From a bacterium (lineage in GTDB: Bacteria > Bacteroidota > Bacteroidia > Bacteroidales > Muribaculaceae), in the NCBI GenBank assembly GCA_004563195.1, contig SFTJ01000001.1, positions 124,001 to 188,000 on the forward strand: 64,000 nt of DNA, read 5' to 3'. Below, one piece after another: positions 34,453 to 44,018 of the stretch. Under the pieces are notes generated by a model, which worked only from the letters and a program-made list of their open reading frames with translations, was not told the DNA's origin and made no database searches. The translations under genes and the position numbers were made by a program. Within the stretch, counting starts at the first letter, position 1; every line of letters begins with the position of its first letter.

Positions 34453-35562
34453 ATGGCAGAAACACCATTATTGCAACGCCTTGAAGGCCTGGATGCTCGT
34501 TTCGAAGAAATCGGCACTCTCATCACCGACCCTGCCGTGATTTCCGACATGAAGCGCTATGCCAAGCTAAGCAAAGAATATAAAGACCTCGAAGAGCTGC
34601 TAAATGCAGCCAACCGATATCGACGCATGCTCAAGGGCATCGACGACGCTAAAGAAATATTGGAAACCGAAACCGACAGCGATATGAGAGAATTGGCTAA
34701 AGAGGAACTTGACGCCAACACTGCCGCTTTGCCCCAAATCGAAGAAGAAATAAAATTCTTGCTTATCCCGCAAGACCCTGAAGATGCTCGAAATGCCGTG
34801 CTCGAAATTCGCGGCGGCACCGGTGGCGATGAGGCTGCTCTTTTTGCCGGCGACCTATTCAGAATGTACTCCAAGTATTGCGAAGCCAAAGGTTGGAAAC
34901 TCGAAGTGTCGAGCGCAAGCGAAGGTAGCGCCGGCGGATTCAAAGAAATAGTGTGCAGCGTAACCGGCGACAATGTTTACGGCACACTGAAATACGAGTC
35001 GGGTGTGCATCGCGTGCAGCGTGTGCCCGCCACCGAAACTCAAGGTCGTGTGCACACCTCGGCTGCATCGGTGGCTGTGTTGCCCGAAGCCGAACCTTTC
35101 GATGTGGAAATCAACGAAGGCGAAATAAAATGGGATACATTCCGAAGTGGCGGTGCCGGCGGTCAGAATGTGAACAAGGTGGAATCGGGGGTGCGCTTGC
35201 GTTATATGTGGAAAAATCCCAACACCGGCGTTACCGAAGAAATACTTATTGAGTGTACCGAAACTCGCGACCAACCCAAGAACAAAGAACGCGCTCTATC
35301 GCGATTGCGCACCTTCATCTACGATAAAGAACATCAAAAATACATCGACGAAATAGCATCTCGCCGCAAAACTCTTGTGTCGACAGGCGACCGCTCGGCA
35401 AAAATCCGCACCTACAACTATCCCCAAGGGCGAATCACCGACCATCGCATTGGTTACACCATCTACAACCTTGCAGCCTTTATGGACGGCGACATTCAGG
35501 ACTGTATCGACCACTTGATAGTGGCTGAAAACGCCGAAAAACTCAAAGAAAGCGAAATATAA
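34453..35562 (+). CDS. prfA: Peptide chain release factor 1
   Basis: A 369-residue factor that terminates translation at UAA and UAG. The stop-codon tripeptide appears as PAT in HRVQRVPATETQGRVHTS, which marks RF1 rather than RF2 (SPF). The peptidyl-hydrolysis motif GGQ lies in FRSGGAGGQNVNKVES near residue 235. A -7 element TAATTTTG sits at 34408-34415. It is followed 35 bp later by pyrF on the same strand, and the two are probably co-transcribed. Confidence 0.97.
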   Translation: MAETPLLQRLEGLDARFEEIGTLITDPAVISDMKRYAKLSKEYKDLEELLNAANRYRRMLKGIDDAKEILETETDSDMRELAKEELDANTAALPQIEEEIKFLLIPQDPEDARNAVLEIRGGTGGDEAALFAGDLFRMYSKYCEAKGWKLEVSSASEGSAGGFKEIVCSVTGDNVYGTLKYESGVHRVQRVPATETQGRVHTSAASVAVLPEAEPFDVEINEGEIKWDTFRSGGAGGQNVNKVESGVRLRYMWKNPNTGVTEEILIECTETRDQPKNKERALSRLRTFIYDKEHQKYIDEIASRRKTLVSTGDRSAKIRTYNYPQGRITDHRIGYTIYNLAAFMDGDIQDCIDHLIVAENAEKLKESEI

Positions 35563-35597
35563 AAATTTTTACACAATAATTATATAATATCACAACT

Positions 35598-36419
35598 ATG
35601 AATCGAGCCAAACTCATAGAGCAAATCAAAGCGAAGAAATCATTTCTTTGCGTAGGACTCGACCCCGACTTGGGAAAGATGCCCGAAAGCCTTAACGGCG
35701 ACTTATTTGCTTTCAACAAAAAGATTATCGATGCCACTGCCCGTTATGCAGTAGCATTCAAGCCCAACTTGGCATTCTACGAAATGCAAGGGGTGCAGGG
35801 ATATAAGGCATTTGAGGACACCGTGCGCTACATTCAAGCCAACCACCCCGATGTGTTTATTATCGCCGATGCCAAGCGTGGCGATATAGGCAATACATCT
35901 AAGATGTATGCCAAGAGCTTCTTCGACACACTCGGCGTGGATGCCGTTACCGTGGCTCCATATATGGGCGAAGATAGCGTGACACCATTCCTCGGTTATG
36001 ACGACAAATGGGTGATTTTGCTGGGATTGACATCAAATAAAGGTTCGCACGACTTCCAACTAATACGCGATGAGAATGGCACTCCCCTCTTCGAAAATGT
36101 GCTCCGCAAATCGATGCAATGGGCCGACGACAAGCAAATGATGTATGTGGTAGGCGCCACTCAAGGCAGTATGTTTGCCGACATTCGTCGCATAGCGCCA
36201 AGTCACTTCCTTCTCGTGCCCGGCGTGGGTGCACAAGGCGGTAGCTTAAGCGAAGTGGCAAAATATGGCATGACCCCCGACTGCGGCCTACTCGTGAACT
36301 CATCGCGCGGCATCATTCACGCATCTAATGCCGATGACTTCGCCGATGTAGCTGCCACTAAGGCTGCCGAACTGCAGCAACAGATGGAGCAATTGCTCGC
36401 CGAACACGGTATTATATAA
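35598..36419 (+). CDS. pyrF: Orotidine-5'-phosphate decarboxylase (type 2)
   Basis: A 273-residue TIM-barrel enzyme that decarboxylates OMP to UMP, the last step of pyrimidine synthesis. CVGLDPDLGKMPE is near residue 15, and the catalytic Asp/Lys array lies in IIADAKRGDIGNTSKMYAK near residue 92. LVPGVGAQGG is the phosphate loop. The length and insertion pattern match the longer type 2 subfamily. It shares a transcription direction with prfA (35-bp gap) and is followed by pgk with its own promoter. Confidence 0.95.
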   Translation: MNRAKLIEQIKAKKSFLCVGLDPDLGKMPESLNGDLFAFNKKIIDATARYAVAFKPNLAFYEMQGVQGYKAFEDTVRYIQANHPDVFIIADAKRGDIGNTSKMYAKSFFDTLGVDAVTVAPYMGEDSVTPFLGYDDKWVILLGLTSNKGSHDFQLIRDENGTPLFENVLRKSMQWADDKQMMYVVGATQGSMFADIRRIAPSHFLLVPGVGAQGGSLSEVAKYGMTPDCGLLVNSSRGIIHASNADDFADVAATKAAELQQQMEQLLAEHGII

Positions 36420-36471
36420 CAAAATAATACACTTAACACATTTTTATTTATCGGAATTCAAAATCTTTTGC

Positions 36472-36479
36472 TATTTTTG
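36472..36479 (+). promoter_or_regulatory. -7 promoter element of pgk
   Basis: TATTTTTG matches the consensus 39 bp before the pgk ATG. The -33 position is not TTTG. Confidence 0.5.
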
Positions 36480-36517
36480 CGTTTTAGAATTCAATCACAA
36501 TTTTATTATATTTTATT

Positions 36518-37774
36518 ATGCAAAACATCGACAATTACAAGTTTGCCGGCAAAAAGGCAATCGTTCGCGTTGACTTCAATGTACCATTGGACGAAAACGG
36601 CAACATCACCGACGATACCCGTATCCGCGGTGCCCTTCCTACCCTAAAGAAAATTTTGGCTGACGGCGGTGCTCTCATCGTTATGTCGCACATGGGCAAG
36701 CCAAAAGGCAAGGTTAATCCAAAACTTTCTCTCGGTCAAATCAAGGATGCTGTAGCTGCTGCTCTTAACGCTCCTGTAGCTTTCGCTCCCGACTGCGCTA
36801 ATGCTGCCGAAGCTGCTGCTGCTCTCAAGCCGGGCGAAGTGCTCCTTCTCGAAAACCTTCGCTTCTATCCCGAAGAAGAAGGCAAGCCTACCGACGTGAA
36901 GAAGGACGACCCTGCTTACGAAGAAGCCAAGAAGGCTATGAAGGCTCGTCAAAAAGAATTTGCCAAGACTCTTGCAAGCTATGCCGACTGCTATGTTAAC
37001 GACGCATTCGGTACTGCTCACCGCAAGCACGCTTCTACTGCTGTTATCGCCGACTATTTCGACGCCGACAACAAGATGCTAGGCTACTTGATGCAAAAGG
37101 AAGTTACTGCTATCGACAACGTGCTCAAGAACGCTCAACACCCATTCACAGCTATCATCGGCGGCTCGAAGGTTAGCTCTAAGCTCGCTGTTATCAAGAA
37201 CCTTCTCGACAAGGTTGACAACTTGATTATCGGTGGTGGTATGGGTTACACTTTCATCAAGGCTCAAGGTGGTAAGATTGGTCTTTCGCTTCACGAAGAC
37301 GAATTGATGCCCGAAGCACTCAACGTGATAGCTGCTGCTAAGGAAAAGGGTGTAAACCTCAGCCTTTCGGTTGCTACCGTTGCTGCCGACGCATTCTCTA
37401 ACGATGCTAACCGTCAAACAGTCGACATCTACAATATTCCTGACGGATGGGAAGGCATGGATGCTTCTGAAGCATCTCTCGAAATCTGGAAGAAGATTAT
37501 CCTCGAATCGAAAACTATCCTTTGGAACGGTCCTGTAGGCGTATTCGAATTCGAAAACTTCGCTCACGGTACAGGCGAAATCGCTAAGTATGTGGCTCAA
37601 GCTACTCAAGAAAACGGCGCTTACTCACTCGTAGGTGGTGGCGACTCTGTAGCTGCTGTCAACAAGTTCGGTCTTGCCGACAAGGTTTCTTATGTATCTA
37701 CAGGCGGTGGTGCTATGCTTGAAGCTATCGAAGGCAAAGTTCTTCCGGGCGTAGCTGCTATCGCAGGCGAATAA
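36518..37774 (+). CDS. pgk: Phosphoglycerate kinase
   Basis: A 418-residue glycolytic kinase that transfers phosphate from 1,3-bisphosphoglycerate to ADP. KKAIVRVDFNVPLDENGNITDDTRI gives the substrate site, MSHMGKPKGK and LLLENLRFYPEEEGK the basic patch, and the C-terminal LVGGGDSVAAV the nucleotide loop. There is a small insertion compared with the E. coli protein (387 residues), common in Bacteroidetes. Codon use is strongly biased (GCT, AAG, CGT), as expected for a highly expressed gene. It is a single-gene unit ending at a strong terminator. Confidence 0.98.
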   Translation: MQNIDNYKFAGKKAIVRVDFNVPLDENGNITDDTRIRGALPTLKKILADGGALIVMSHMGKPKGKVNPKLSLGQIKDAVAAALNAPVAFAPDCANAAEAAAALKPGEVLLLENLRFYPEEEGKPTDVKKDDPAYEEAKKAMKARQKEFAKTLASYADCYVNDAFGTAHRKHASTAVIADYFDADNKMLGYLMQKEVTAIDNVLKNAQHPFTAIIGGSKVSSKLAVIKNLLDKVDNLIIGGGMGYTFIKAQGGKIGLSLHEDELMPEALNVIAAAKEKGVNLSLSVATVAADAFSNDANRQTVDIYNIPDGWEGMDASEASLEIWKKIILESKTILWNGPVGVFEFENFAHGTGEIAKYVAQATQENGAYSLVGGGDSVAAVNKFGLADKVSYVSTGGGAMLEAIEGKVLPGVAAIAGE

Positions 37775-38107
37775 TACTACCGAGAATATTATTCTCTCTA
37801 TCATACTCAAGGCGTGTCGGAATACGATTCTTTCCGACACGCTTGTTTTTTTGCCTTATCTCCTATGGCATTAACTTTTATTATACGCTTTTGAGCCTTT
37901 TTCTACATTTTTTGCAGTAGAATTAACATCACTTTGTAGGCCTTATTCTAAAATTTATAACTATATTTGTAGTCGGATTTACTTCTGCCTTTTTGAGCAG
38001 CAAACACCATAAATTTTTTGCAACAAACACTATTGAATAATACCAACTAACATAAACTTATTCAATGGACTACAATAACTTAAGTTACTATATATTTAAA
38101 ACAAATT
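37775..38107 (+). other. Intergenic region and probable long leader upstream of mutA
   Basis: After the pgk terminator there is AT-rich sequence with a TATATTTG (37962-37969) that fits a -7 element, giving a leader of about 135 nt. ATTGAATAA (38032-38040) and TTATTCAAT (38058-38066) form a perfect 9-bp inverted repeat within it, and CTGC/GCAG around 37985-38000 may form another small hairpin. I looked for cobalamin-riboswitch landmarks and did not find them. Confidence 0.5.
37807..37851 (+). terminator. Terminator after pgk
   Basis: GCGTGTCGGAA (37812-37822) pairs perfectly with TTCCGACACGC (37832-37842), with flanking AAG/CTT extension and a run of seven T residues after TTG. Confidence 0.93.
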
Positions 38108-39952
38108 ATGGCACAAAACAAAGAAAAATTGTTTGACCAATTTGCACCCAACACCAAACAGGAATGGATCGACAAAGTTACTGCCGACCTAAAGGGCGCC
38201 GACTTCAACAAGAAGCTCGTTTGGCGAACAAACGAAGGCTTCAATGTTCAGCCTATGTATCGCGCTGAAGACATTAAGGACTTCAAAACAACCGATTCTC
38301 TTCCGGGAGAATTTCCTTACGTGAGAGGCACTCGTACCGACAACAATTGGTACATTCGTGAAGACATCGTGGTAGAAGACGCCAAGGCTGCAAACGCCCA
38401 AGCGCTCGACCTTCTTGAAAAGGGCATCACTTCCCTGGGCTTCGTTATGGAAATCGACGCTACTAAGGAAGTTATCGCTGCTCTTCTACACGACATCGAC
38501 ATCACAAAGGTCGAAATCAACTTCCGTGGCTGTCCTAACAAGGCTGTAGTTACAGCTAAGGCTCTCGCCGAATACTTGAAGGACTACGACGCACTCGACG
38601 CCATCAAGGGCGCTATCGAATTCGACCCATTCAAGCGTCAACTCAAGCACGGCAAGCCATTCCCTAAGGACATAAAGGAATTGGCTGTAGAGCTATTCGA
38701 AGCTGCTAAAGAAATGCCTAACCTACGCTTGTTTACCGTCGACTCCAACTTGCTTTGCAATGCCGGTGCTTACATCTATCAAGAACTCGGCTACGCTCTT
38801 GCTTGGGGTGCCGAATGGATGAACTTGCTTACCGATGCGGGTATTTCGGCCGACGATGCTGCCAAGCGCATCAAGTTCAATATGGGTATTTCTACCAACT
38901 ACTTTATGGAACTTGCAAAATTCCGCGCAGCTCGCATGCTTTGGTCTCAAATAGTGAAGCAATATGCTCCCGAATGCAAGTGCTCTTGCAAGATTGCTGT
39001 TCACGCTATCACTTCTGAGTTCAACCAAACCATCTTCGACGCTCACGTCAACTTGCTTCGCTCGCAAACCGAAGCTATGTCGGCTGCTCTTGCCGGTGTT
39101 GACTCTATCACTGTGATTCCTTTCGACAAGCAATACAAGCAACCCGATGAGTTCTCTAAGCACTTGGCTCGCAACCAGCAACTCCTTCTTATGGAAGAAA
39201 GCCATTTGAACAAGGTGGTTGACCCAGCCGGCGGTTCTTACTATGTAGAAACTCTCACAATGTCGATTGCCGAACAAGCTTGGAAGTTATTCCTCGACTG
39301 CGAAGACAAAGGCGGATTTAATGCTCTTCTCGAAGAAGGCGCCGTTCAAAAGGACGTTAACGCTACAGCCGAAAAGCGTCACACCGACGTGGCTCGCCGC
39401 AAAGAACAACTCCTTGGCACCAACCAATTCCCTAACTTCAACGAGACTGCAGCAGGCAAAATCGAAAGCGAAGGCGAAACTTGCGGATGCGGATGCAAAG
39501 ATGGCGAAAACGCACTCAACCGCCGTCGCGCTGCAAGCGACTTCGAAGACCTTCGTCTTGCCACCGAACGCAGCGGCAAGCGTCCTAAGGTGTTTATGTT
39601 GACTATTGGCAACCTCGCTATGCGCTTGGCTCGCAGCCAATTCTCTTCTAACTTCTTCGCTTGCGCCGGTTATGAAATTATCGATAACCTTGGTTTCGAA
39701 ACTGTTCAGCAAGGCGTTGACGCTGCTTTGGCTAAGGATGCCCAAGTGGTGGTTATCTGCTCAAGCGACGACGAATACGAAACACTCGCTCCCGAAGCTT
39801 TCAACTACCTCAATGGTCGCGCCGAATTTGTAGTTGCCGGTAACCCGGCTTGCACTGAGGCTCTCCAAGCTGCAGGTATCGAAAACTTCATCCATGTTCG
39901 CAGCAATGTTCTGGAAACACTAAAAGCTTTTAATGCAAAACTATTAAAGTAA
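38108..39952 (+). CDS. mutA: Methylmalonyl-CoA mutase, small (beta) subunit
   Basis: A 614-residue non-catalytic partner of MutB. The mutase barrel domain spans about 1-440 (WRTNEGFNVQPMYRAED, the Bacteroidetes-type start), and a degenerate cobalamin-binding fold lies at about 495-614. The cobalamin-binding DxHxxG motif is missing: the equivalent segment reads MLTIGNLAMRLARSQFSS. This is normal for the beta subunit. The linker between domains contains an unusual Cys-rich stretch, GETCGCGCKDGE near residue 460. The pair interconverts succinyl-CoA and methylmalonyl-CoA in the propionate route of Bacteroidales. mutB follows after 9 bp. Codon bias suggests high expression. Confidence 0.95.
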   Translation: MAQNKEKLFDQFAPNTKQEWIDKVTADLKGADFNKKLVWRTNEGFNVQPMYRAEDIKDFKTTDSLPGEFPYVRGTRTDNNWYIREDIVVEDAKAANAQALDLLEKGITSLGFVMEIDATKEVIAALLHDIDITKVEINFRGCPNKAVVTAKALAEYLKDYDALDAIKGAIEFDPFKRQLKHGKPFPKDIKELAVELFEAAKEMPNLRLFTVDSNLLCNAGAYIYQELGYALAWGAEWMNLLTDAGISADDAAKRIKFNMGISTNYFMELAKFRAARMLWSQIVKQYAPECKCSCKIAVHAITSEFNQTIFDAHVNLLRSQTEAMSAALAGVDSITVIPFDKQYKQPDEFSKHLARNQQLLLMEESHLNKVVDPAGGSYYVETLTMSIAEQAWKLFLDCEDKGGFNALLEEGAVQKDVNATAEKRHTDVARRKEQLLGTNQFPNFNETAAGKIESEGETCGCGCKDGENALNRRRAASDFEDLRLATERSGKRPKVFMLTIGNLAMRLARSQFSSNFFACAGYEIIDNLGFETVQQGVDAALAKDAQVVVICSSDDEYETLAPEAFNYLNGRAEFVVAGNPACTEALQAAGIENFIHVRSNVLETLKAFNAKLLK

Positions 39953-39961
39953 TTTCGACAC

Positions 39962-42112
39962 ATGAGACCAAATTTTAAAAATATAGATATAGCAACCGAA
40001 GCTTTTAATGTTGAACATAAGCCGATTGCTCAAGGCGAAAACTGGATAACTCCTGAGCTTATCCCGGTTAAGTCGATTTATACCAAAGAAGACCTCGAAG
40101 GACTCGAACACCTCGACTTCGTGTCAGGTATTCCTCCTTTCTTGAGAGGCCCGTACAGCGCTATGTATCCTTTGCGTCCTTGGACTATCCGTCAATACGC
40201 AGGATTCTCTACCGCTGCCGAATCTAACGCATTCTATCGCCGCAACTTGGCTTCAGGTCAAAAGGGCCTTTCGGTGGCTTTCGACCTTCCTACTCACCGC
40301 GGTTATGATGCCAACCACCCTCGCGTAGTAGGTGACGTGGGTAAAGCAGGCGTTTCTATCTGCTCACTCGAAGATATGAAGGTGCTTTTCGAAGGTATTC
40401 CTTTGAACAAGATGTCGGTATCGATGACTATGAACGGTGCCGTGCTTCCTGTGCTTGCTTTCTACATCAACGCAGGTCTTGAACAAGGCGCAAAGCTCGA
40501 AGAAATGGCAGGTACAATCCAAAACGATATCTTGAAGGAATTTATGGTGCGCAACACCTACATCTATCCTCCTAAGTTCTCGATGAAGATTATCGCCGAC
40601 ATCTTCGAATACACTTCGCAAAACATGCCTAAGTTCAACAGCATCTCTATCTCGGGCTACCACATGCAAGAAGCCGGCGCTACTGCCGATATCGAACTTG
40701 CTTATACCCTCGCCGATGGTCTTGAATACCTCCGCGCCGGTATCAATGCAGGTATGAATGTCGACACTTTCGCTCCTCGCCTTTCGTTCTTCTGGGCTAT
40801 CGGCATGAACTTCTTCATGGAAATCGCCAAGATGCGTGCCGCTCGCTTGCTTTGGGCTAAGATTGTGAAGAGCTTCGGCGCTCAAAACCCAAAATCGATG
40901 GCTTTGCGTACTCACTCACAGACTTCAGGTTGGTCGCTCACCGAGCAAGACCCTTACAACAACGTAGGTCGTACTTGTATCGAAGCTATGGGCGCTACTT
41001 TGGGCCACACTCAGTCACTTCACACCAACGCGCTCGACGAAGCAATCGCTCTTCCTACTGATTTCTCTGCTCGTATCGCTCGTAACACTCAGATTTACAT
41101 CCAACAAGAGACTGAAATCTGTCGCGAAGTCGACCCATGGGGCGGTTCTTACTATGTAGAAGCCCTCACCAACGAAATCGCTCACAAGGCTTGGGAACAC
41201 ATCCAGGAAATCGAATCGCTTGGCGGTATGGCTAAGGCTATCGAAACCGGTGTGCCTAAGATGCGTATCGAAGAGGCTGCTGCTCGCACTCAAGCCCGCA
41301 TCGACTCTAAGAAGCAAACCATCGTTGGTATCAATAAGTATCGTCTTCCTAAGGAAGAAGCTATCGATATCCTCGAAATCGATAACACCGAAGTTCGCCT
41401 CTCGCAGGTTGCTCGTCTTGAAGAACTCAAGAAAAACCGCGACGAAGCTAAGGTTAAGGAAGCCCTCGAAGCAATCACCGAATGCGTTAAGACCGGTGAA
41501 GGCAACTTGCTCGACCTCGCAGTTAAGGCTGCCGGACTTCGTGCCACTTTGGGTGAAATTTCAGATGCCTGCGAAGCTGTCGTAGGCCGTTATAAAGCAG
41601 TAATCAGAACTATTTCAGGCGTGTACTCAACAGAAACAAACAACGATCCGGAATTCGAAAAAGCCAAAGCTATGGTTGCCGAATTCGCCAAGAAAGAAGG
41701 TCGTCAACCTCGTATCATGATTGCCAAGATGGGCCAAGACGGTCACGACCGTGGCGCTAAGGTGGTTGCTACAGGTTATGCCGACTGTGGATACGATGTC
41801 GACATGGGTCCTTTGTTCCAAACTCCGGAAGAATCGGCTCGCCAAGCCGTTGAAAACGACGTTCACATCCTCGGCGTTTCTTCGCTTGCTGCAGGTCACA
41901 AGACTTTGATTCCTCAAGTTATCGAAGAATTGAAGAAACTTGGTCGTGAGGACATCGTTGTGATTGCCGGTGGTGTTATCCCTGCTCAGGACTACGACTT
42001 CCTCTACAAGGCCGGCGTAGCCGCTATCTATGGCCCGGGTACTCCTATCACTAAATCGGCTATCAATATGATTGAAATCCTTAACAGCATCAATGGTTAT
42101 GACGCTGAATAA
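39962..42112 (+). CDS. mutB: Methylmalonyl-CoA mutase, large (alpha, catalytic) subunit
   Basis: A 716-residue B12-dependent mutase. The substrate barrel shows YAGFSTAAESNAFYRRNLASGQKGLSVAFDLPTHRGYD near residue 80, with the catalytic Tyr in the YAGFST context and RTHSQTSGWSL near residue 320. The C-terminal cobalamin domain has the full motif KMGQDGHDRGAKVVATGYAD (His ligand for cobalt) and GVSSLAAGHKTLIP, with a closing GGVIPAQDYDFL. Length matches other MutB proteins. Methylmalonyl-CoA epimerase, decarboxylase and the MeaB chaperone are not in the window. Confidence 0.98.
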   Translation: MRPNFKNIDIATEAFNVEHKPIAQGENWITPELIPVKSIYTKEDLEGLEHLDFVSGIPPFLRGPYSAMYPLRPWTIRQYAGFSTAAESNAFYRRNLASGQKGLSVAFDLPTHRGYDANHPRVVGDVGKAGVSICSLEDMKVLFEGIPLNKMSVSMTMNGAVLPVLAFYINAGLEQGAKLEEMAGTIQNDILKEFMVRNTYIYPPKFSMKIIADIFEYTSQNMPKFNSISISGYHMQEAGATADIELAYTLADGLEYLRAGINAGMNVDTFAPRLSFFWAIGMNFFMEIAKMRAARLLWAKIVKSFGAQNPKSMALRTHSQTSGWSLTEQDPYNNVGRTCIEAMGATLGHTQSLHTNALDEAIALPTDFSARIARNTQIYIQQETEICREVDPWGGSYYVEALTNEIAHKAWEHIQEIESLGGMAKAIETGVPKMRIEEAAARTQARIDSKKQTIVGINKYRLPKEEAIDILEIDNTEVRLSQVARLEELKKNRDEAKVKEALEAITECVKTGEGNLLDLAVKAAGLRATLGEISDACEAVVGRYKAVIRTISGVYSTETNNDPEFEKAKAMVAEFAKKEGRQPRIMIAKMGQDGHDRGAKVVATGYADCGYDVDMGPLFQTPEESARQAVENDVHILGVSSLAAGHKTLIPQVIEELKKLGREDIVVIAGGVIPAQDYDFLYKAGVAAIYGPGTPITKSAINMIEILNSINGYDAE

Positions 42113-42136
42113 TTAAGGCTTTATACCCTATTATAT

Positions 42137-42177
42137 ATAACGGAGTGGACCTTGCGGTTCACTCCGTTATTATTTTT
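42137..42177 (+). terminator. Terminator after mutB
   Basis: ATAACGGAGTGGACC pairs with GGTTCACTCCGTTAT (ending 42170) with one mismatch and a TTGC tetraloop, followed by TATTTTT. It can also work leftward for pyrD. Confidence 0.9.
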
Positions 42178-42224
42178 GTGCGCTTATCGCACGCCAATTT
42201 CTCCAATCTTTGAGGAAATAAACC

Positions 42225-43136
42225 TCATCGCTGCATGGCTCCTATCAACTCTTTAGCCGAACTCATGCCATGACGCTTCAAGAAATCTTCGATATAATCG
42301 ATTACTTTCATTGTCACCGATGGGTCGATGAAGTTGGCGGTGCCGAGTTGCACTGCTGTAGCACCGGCAAGCATAAATTCCACGGCATCGCGGCCGTTCA
42401 TAATGCCACCAAGTCCCACCACGGGTATCTTCACGGCATTAGCCACCTGCCATACCATACGCACAGCTATCGGGCGTATGCAAGCACCCGACAAGCCACC
42501 GGTGATAGTCGACAAATAGGGACGCATCTTCTCCACATCGATAGCCATACCCAAGAATGTGTTGGTGAGCGACACTGCATCGGCGCCGCAGCCTTCCACT
42601 GCTCTCGCTATCTCGGCAATATCGGTCACATTTGGCGATAATTTCACTATCAAAGTGCCATCGTAGGCCTTTCGCACTGCACTCACCACGCTCGAAGCTC
42701 CTGCCACTGTAGTGCCAAATGCCATACCACCTTGCTTCACATTTGGGCACGAGATGTTAATCTCCACTGCCTTTACTCCCGCAAGTGGGTTAAGCTTTTC
42801 ACACACTGCCACATAGTCGTCGATCGACGCTCCACTGGCATTCACTATCACATTGGTGTCGTATTGCAGCAGTCGCGGATAGATGTTCGCTATAAAGTAG
42901 TCCACTCCCTTGTTCTGTAGCCCCACAGCATTGAGCATACCCGACGGTGTCTCTACCATGCGCGGATAGGGATTGCCCTCACGATGATTGAGCGTAGTGC
43001 CTTTCACTATAAATCCCCCCAAACGGTTAAGGTCGACAAAATCTTTAAACTCTTCACCGTAACCAAATGTTCCTGAAGCAGTTAGAACCGGATTCTTAAG
43101 CTTCAGATTACCTATTTCAACGCTTAAATCTACCAT
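42225..43136 (-). CDS. pyrD: Dihydroorotate dehydrogenase, catalytic subunit (class 1B)
   Basis: A 303-residue FMN enzyme that oxidises dihydroorotate to orotate. LKNPVLTASGTFGYGEEF near residue 13 and GNPYPRMVETPSGMLNAVGLQNKG form the FMN and substrate sites. INISCPNVKQGGMAFGT carries the catalytic Cys that marks class 1, and GLGGIMNGRDAVEFMLAGATAVQLGTA the phosphate loop. It is encoded with PyrK, whose gene overlaps by 7 bp, so this is the NAD-linked 1B type. It is the second gene of the leftward pair. Confidence 0.97.
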   Translation of the reverse strand: MVDLSVEIGNLKLKNPVLTASGTFGYGEEFKDFVDLNRLGGFIVKGTTLNHREGNPYPRMVETPSGMLNAVGLQNKGVDYFIANIYPRLLQYDTNVIVNASGASIDDYVAVCEKLNPLAGVKAVEINISCPNVKQGGMAFGTTVAGASSVVSAVRKAYDGTLIVKLSPNVTDIAEIARAVEGCGADAVSLTNTFLGMAIDVEKMRPYLSTITGGLSGACIRPIAVRMVWQVANAVKIPVVGLGGIMNGRDAVEFMLAGATAVQLGTANFIDPSVTMKVIDYIEDFLKRHGMSSAKELIGAMQR

Positions 43137-43897
43137 TTTAATCTCTCAATATTAAACACCGGACCCTCTTTACATACACACACATTACCCTCGGTAGTGT
43201 CTTCTACACAACACAAGCAAGCACCTATGCCGCAAGCCATCACATTCTCGAGCGATACGTCGCAAGCCACGCCTTTCTCGCGAGCTATTTTTGCCACAGC
43301 TTTCATCATAGGAGCGGGACCACAGCATGAGATATGATCGAACGCATCGGTCTCTGCAAGCACACTATGCTGCGTCACAAAACCCTTCTCGCCCATCGAA
43401 CCATCTTCGGTCGACACATACACCTCACCATACTTGGCAAACTCGTCGAGTTCAAGCAAATCGGATGCCGAACGTGCACCAAGGAGGAATTTCACACCCA
43501 CGCCTTGCTCTTGAGCTTTCTTGCCCAAATAGAGCAGTGGAGCCACCCCAACACCGCCGCCAATAAGCAACATTTGCTTTCCCTCGATGCCAAATCCGTT
43601 GCCCAAGGGCAACACTATGTTCACTATCTCTCCATCTCGCTTCTCTATAAGCGCTGCTGTTCCCTCGCCGGCTTTGCGCACAAGAAGCCACAATTCACGC
43701 TTCTCATAATCTACAAAATTTACCGAAATGGGACGACGCAAATAGGTGGTCTTAGAGTTGCTGACCTCAACTTGCACAAATTGCCCGGGCAAAATCTCTG
43801 GCAATTCGCCCTCTATTGGCTCAAGTTTCAGCAAAGAATAAAGGCCCGACAAGCGCTTATTCTCCTTAATCTTAAAATCGATGATATACTTTTTCAT
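43130..43897 (-). CDS. pyrK: Dihydroorotate dehydrogenase electron-transfer subunit
   Basis: A 255-residue FAD and [2Fe-2S] protein that passes electrons from PyrD to NAD. The FAD-binding barrel has YLRRPISVNFVDYE near residue 55, and the NAD-binding half has LIGGGVGVAPLLYLGKKA. The iron-sulfur ligands are clustered in MACGIGACLCCVEDTT and the following NVCVCKEGPVF, the usual CxxxxCxxC plus C pattern. ATG 43897 gives the standard N-terminus; an ATG six codons upstream is possible. Minus-strand TAGTTTTG at 43926-43933 is a likely -7 element. Its last codons overlap pyrD. Confidence 0.96.
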   Translation of the reverse strand: MKKYIIDFKIKENKRLSGLYSLLKLEPIEGELPEILPGQFVQVEVSNSKTTYLRRPISVNFVDYEKRELWLLVRKAGEGTAALIEKRDGEIVNIVLPLGNGFGIEGKQMLLIGGGVGVAPLLYLGKKAQEQGVGVKFLLGARSASDLLELDEFAKYGEVYVSTEDGSMGEKGFVTQHSVLAETDAFDHISCCGPAPMMKAVAKIAREKGVACDVSLENVMACGIGACLCCVEDTTEGNVCVCKEGPVFNIERLKW

Positions 43898-44018
43898 CTC
43901 TATATATTGTTTCATTTCCTTTCTACAAAACTAACAATTTATTTCCATTTCGCAGCTATACACATTATATAAAATAATAAGCGACGAAAGAAAAAACTCT
44001 CTTCCATCACTTATCGTT

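Noticed and set aside
37843..38107. Cobalamin riboswitch upstream of mutA
   Set aside because: The B12-box (GCCACTG) and the multi-helix core are not found; only short hairpins are present.
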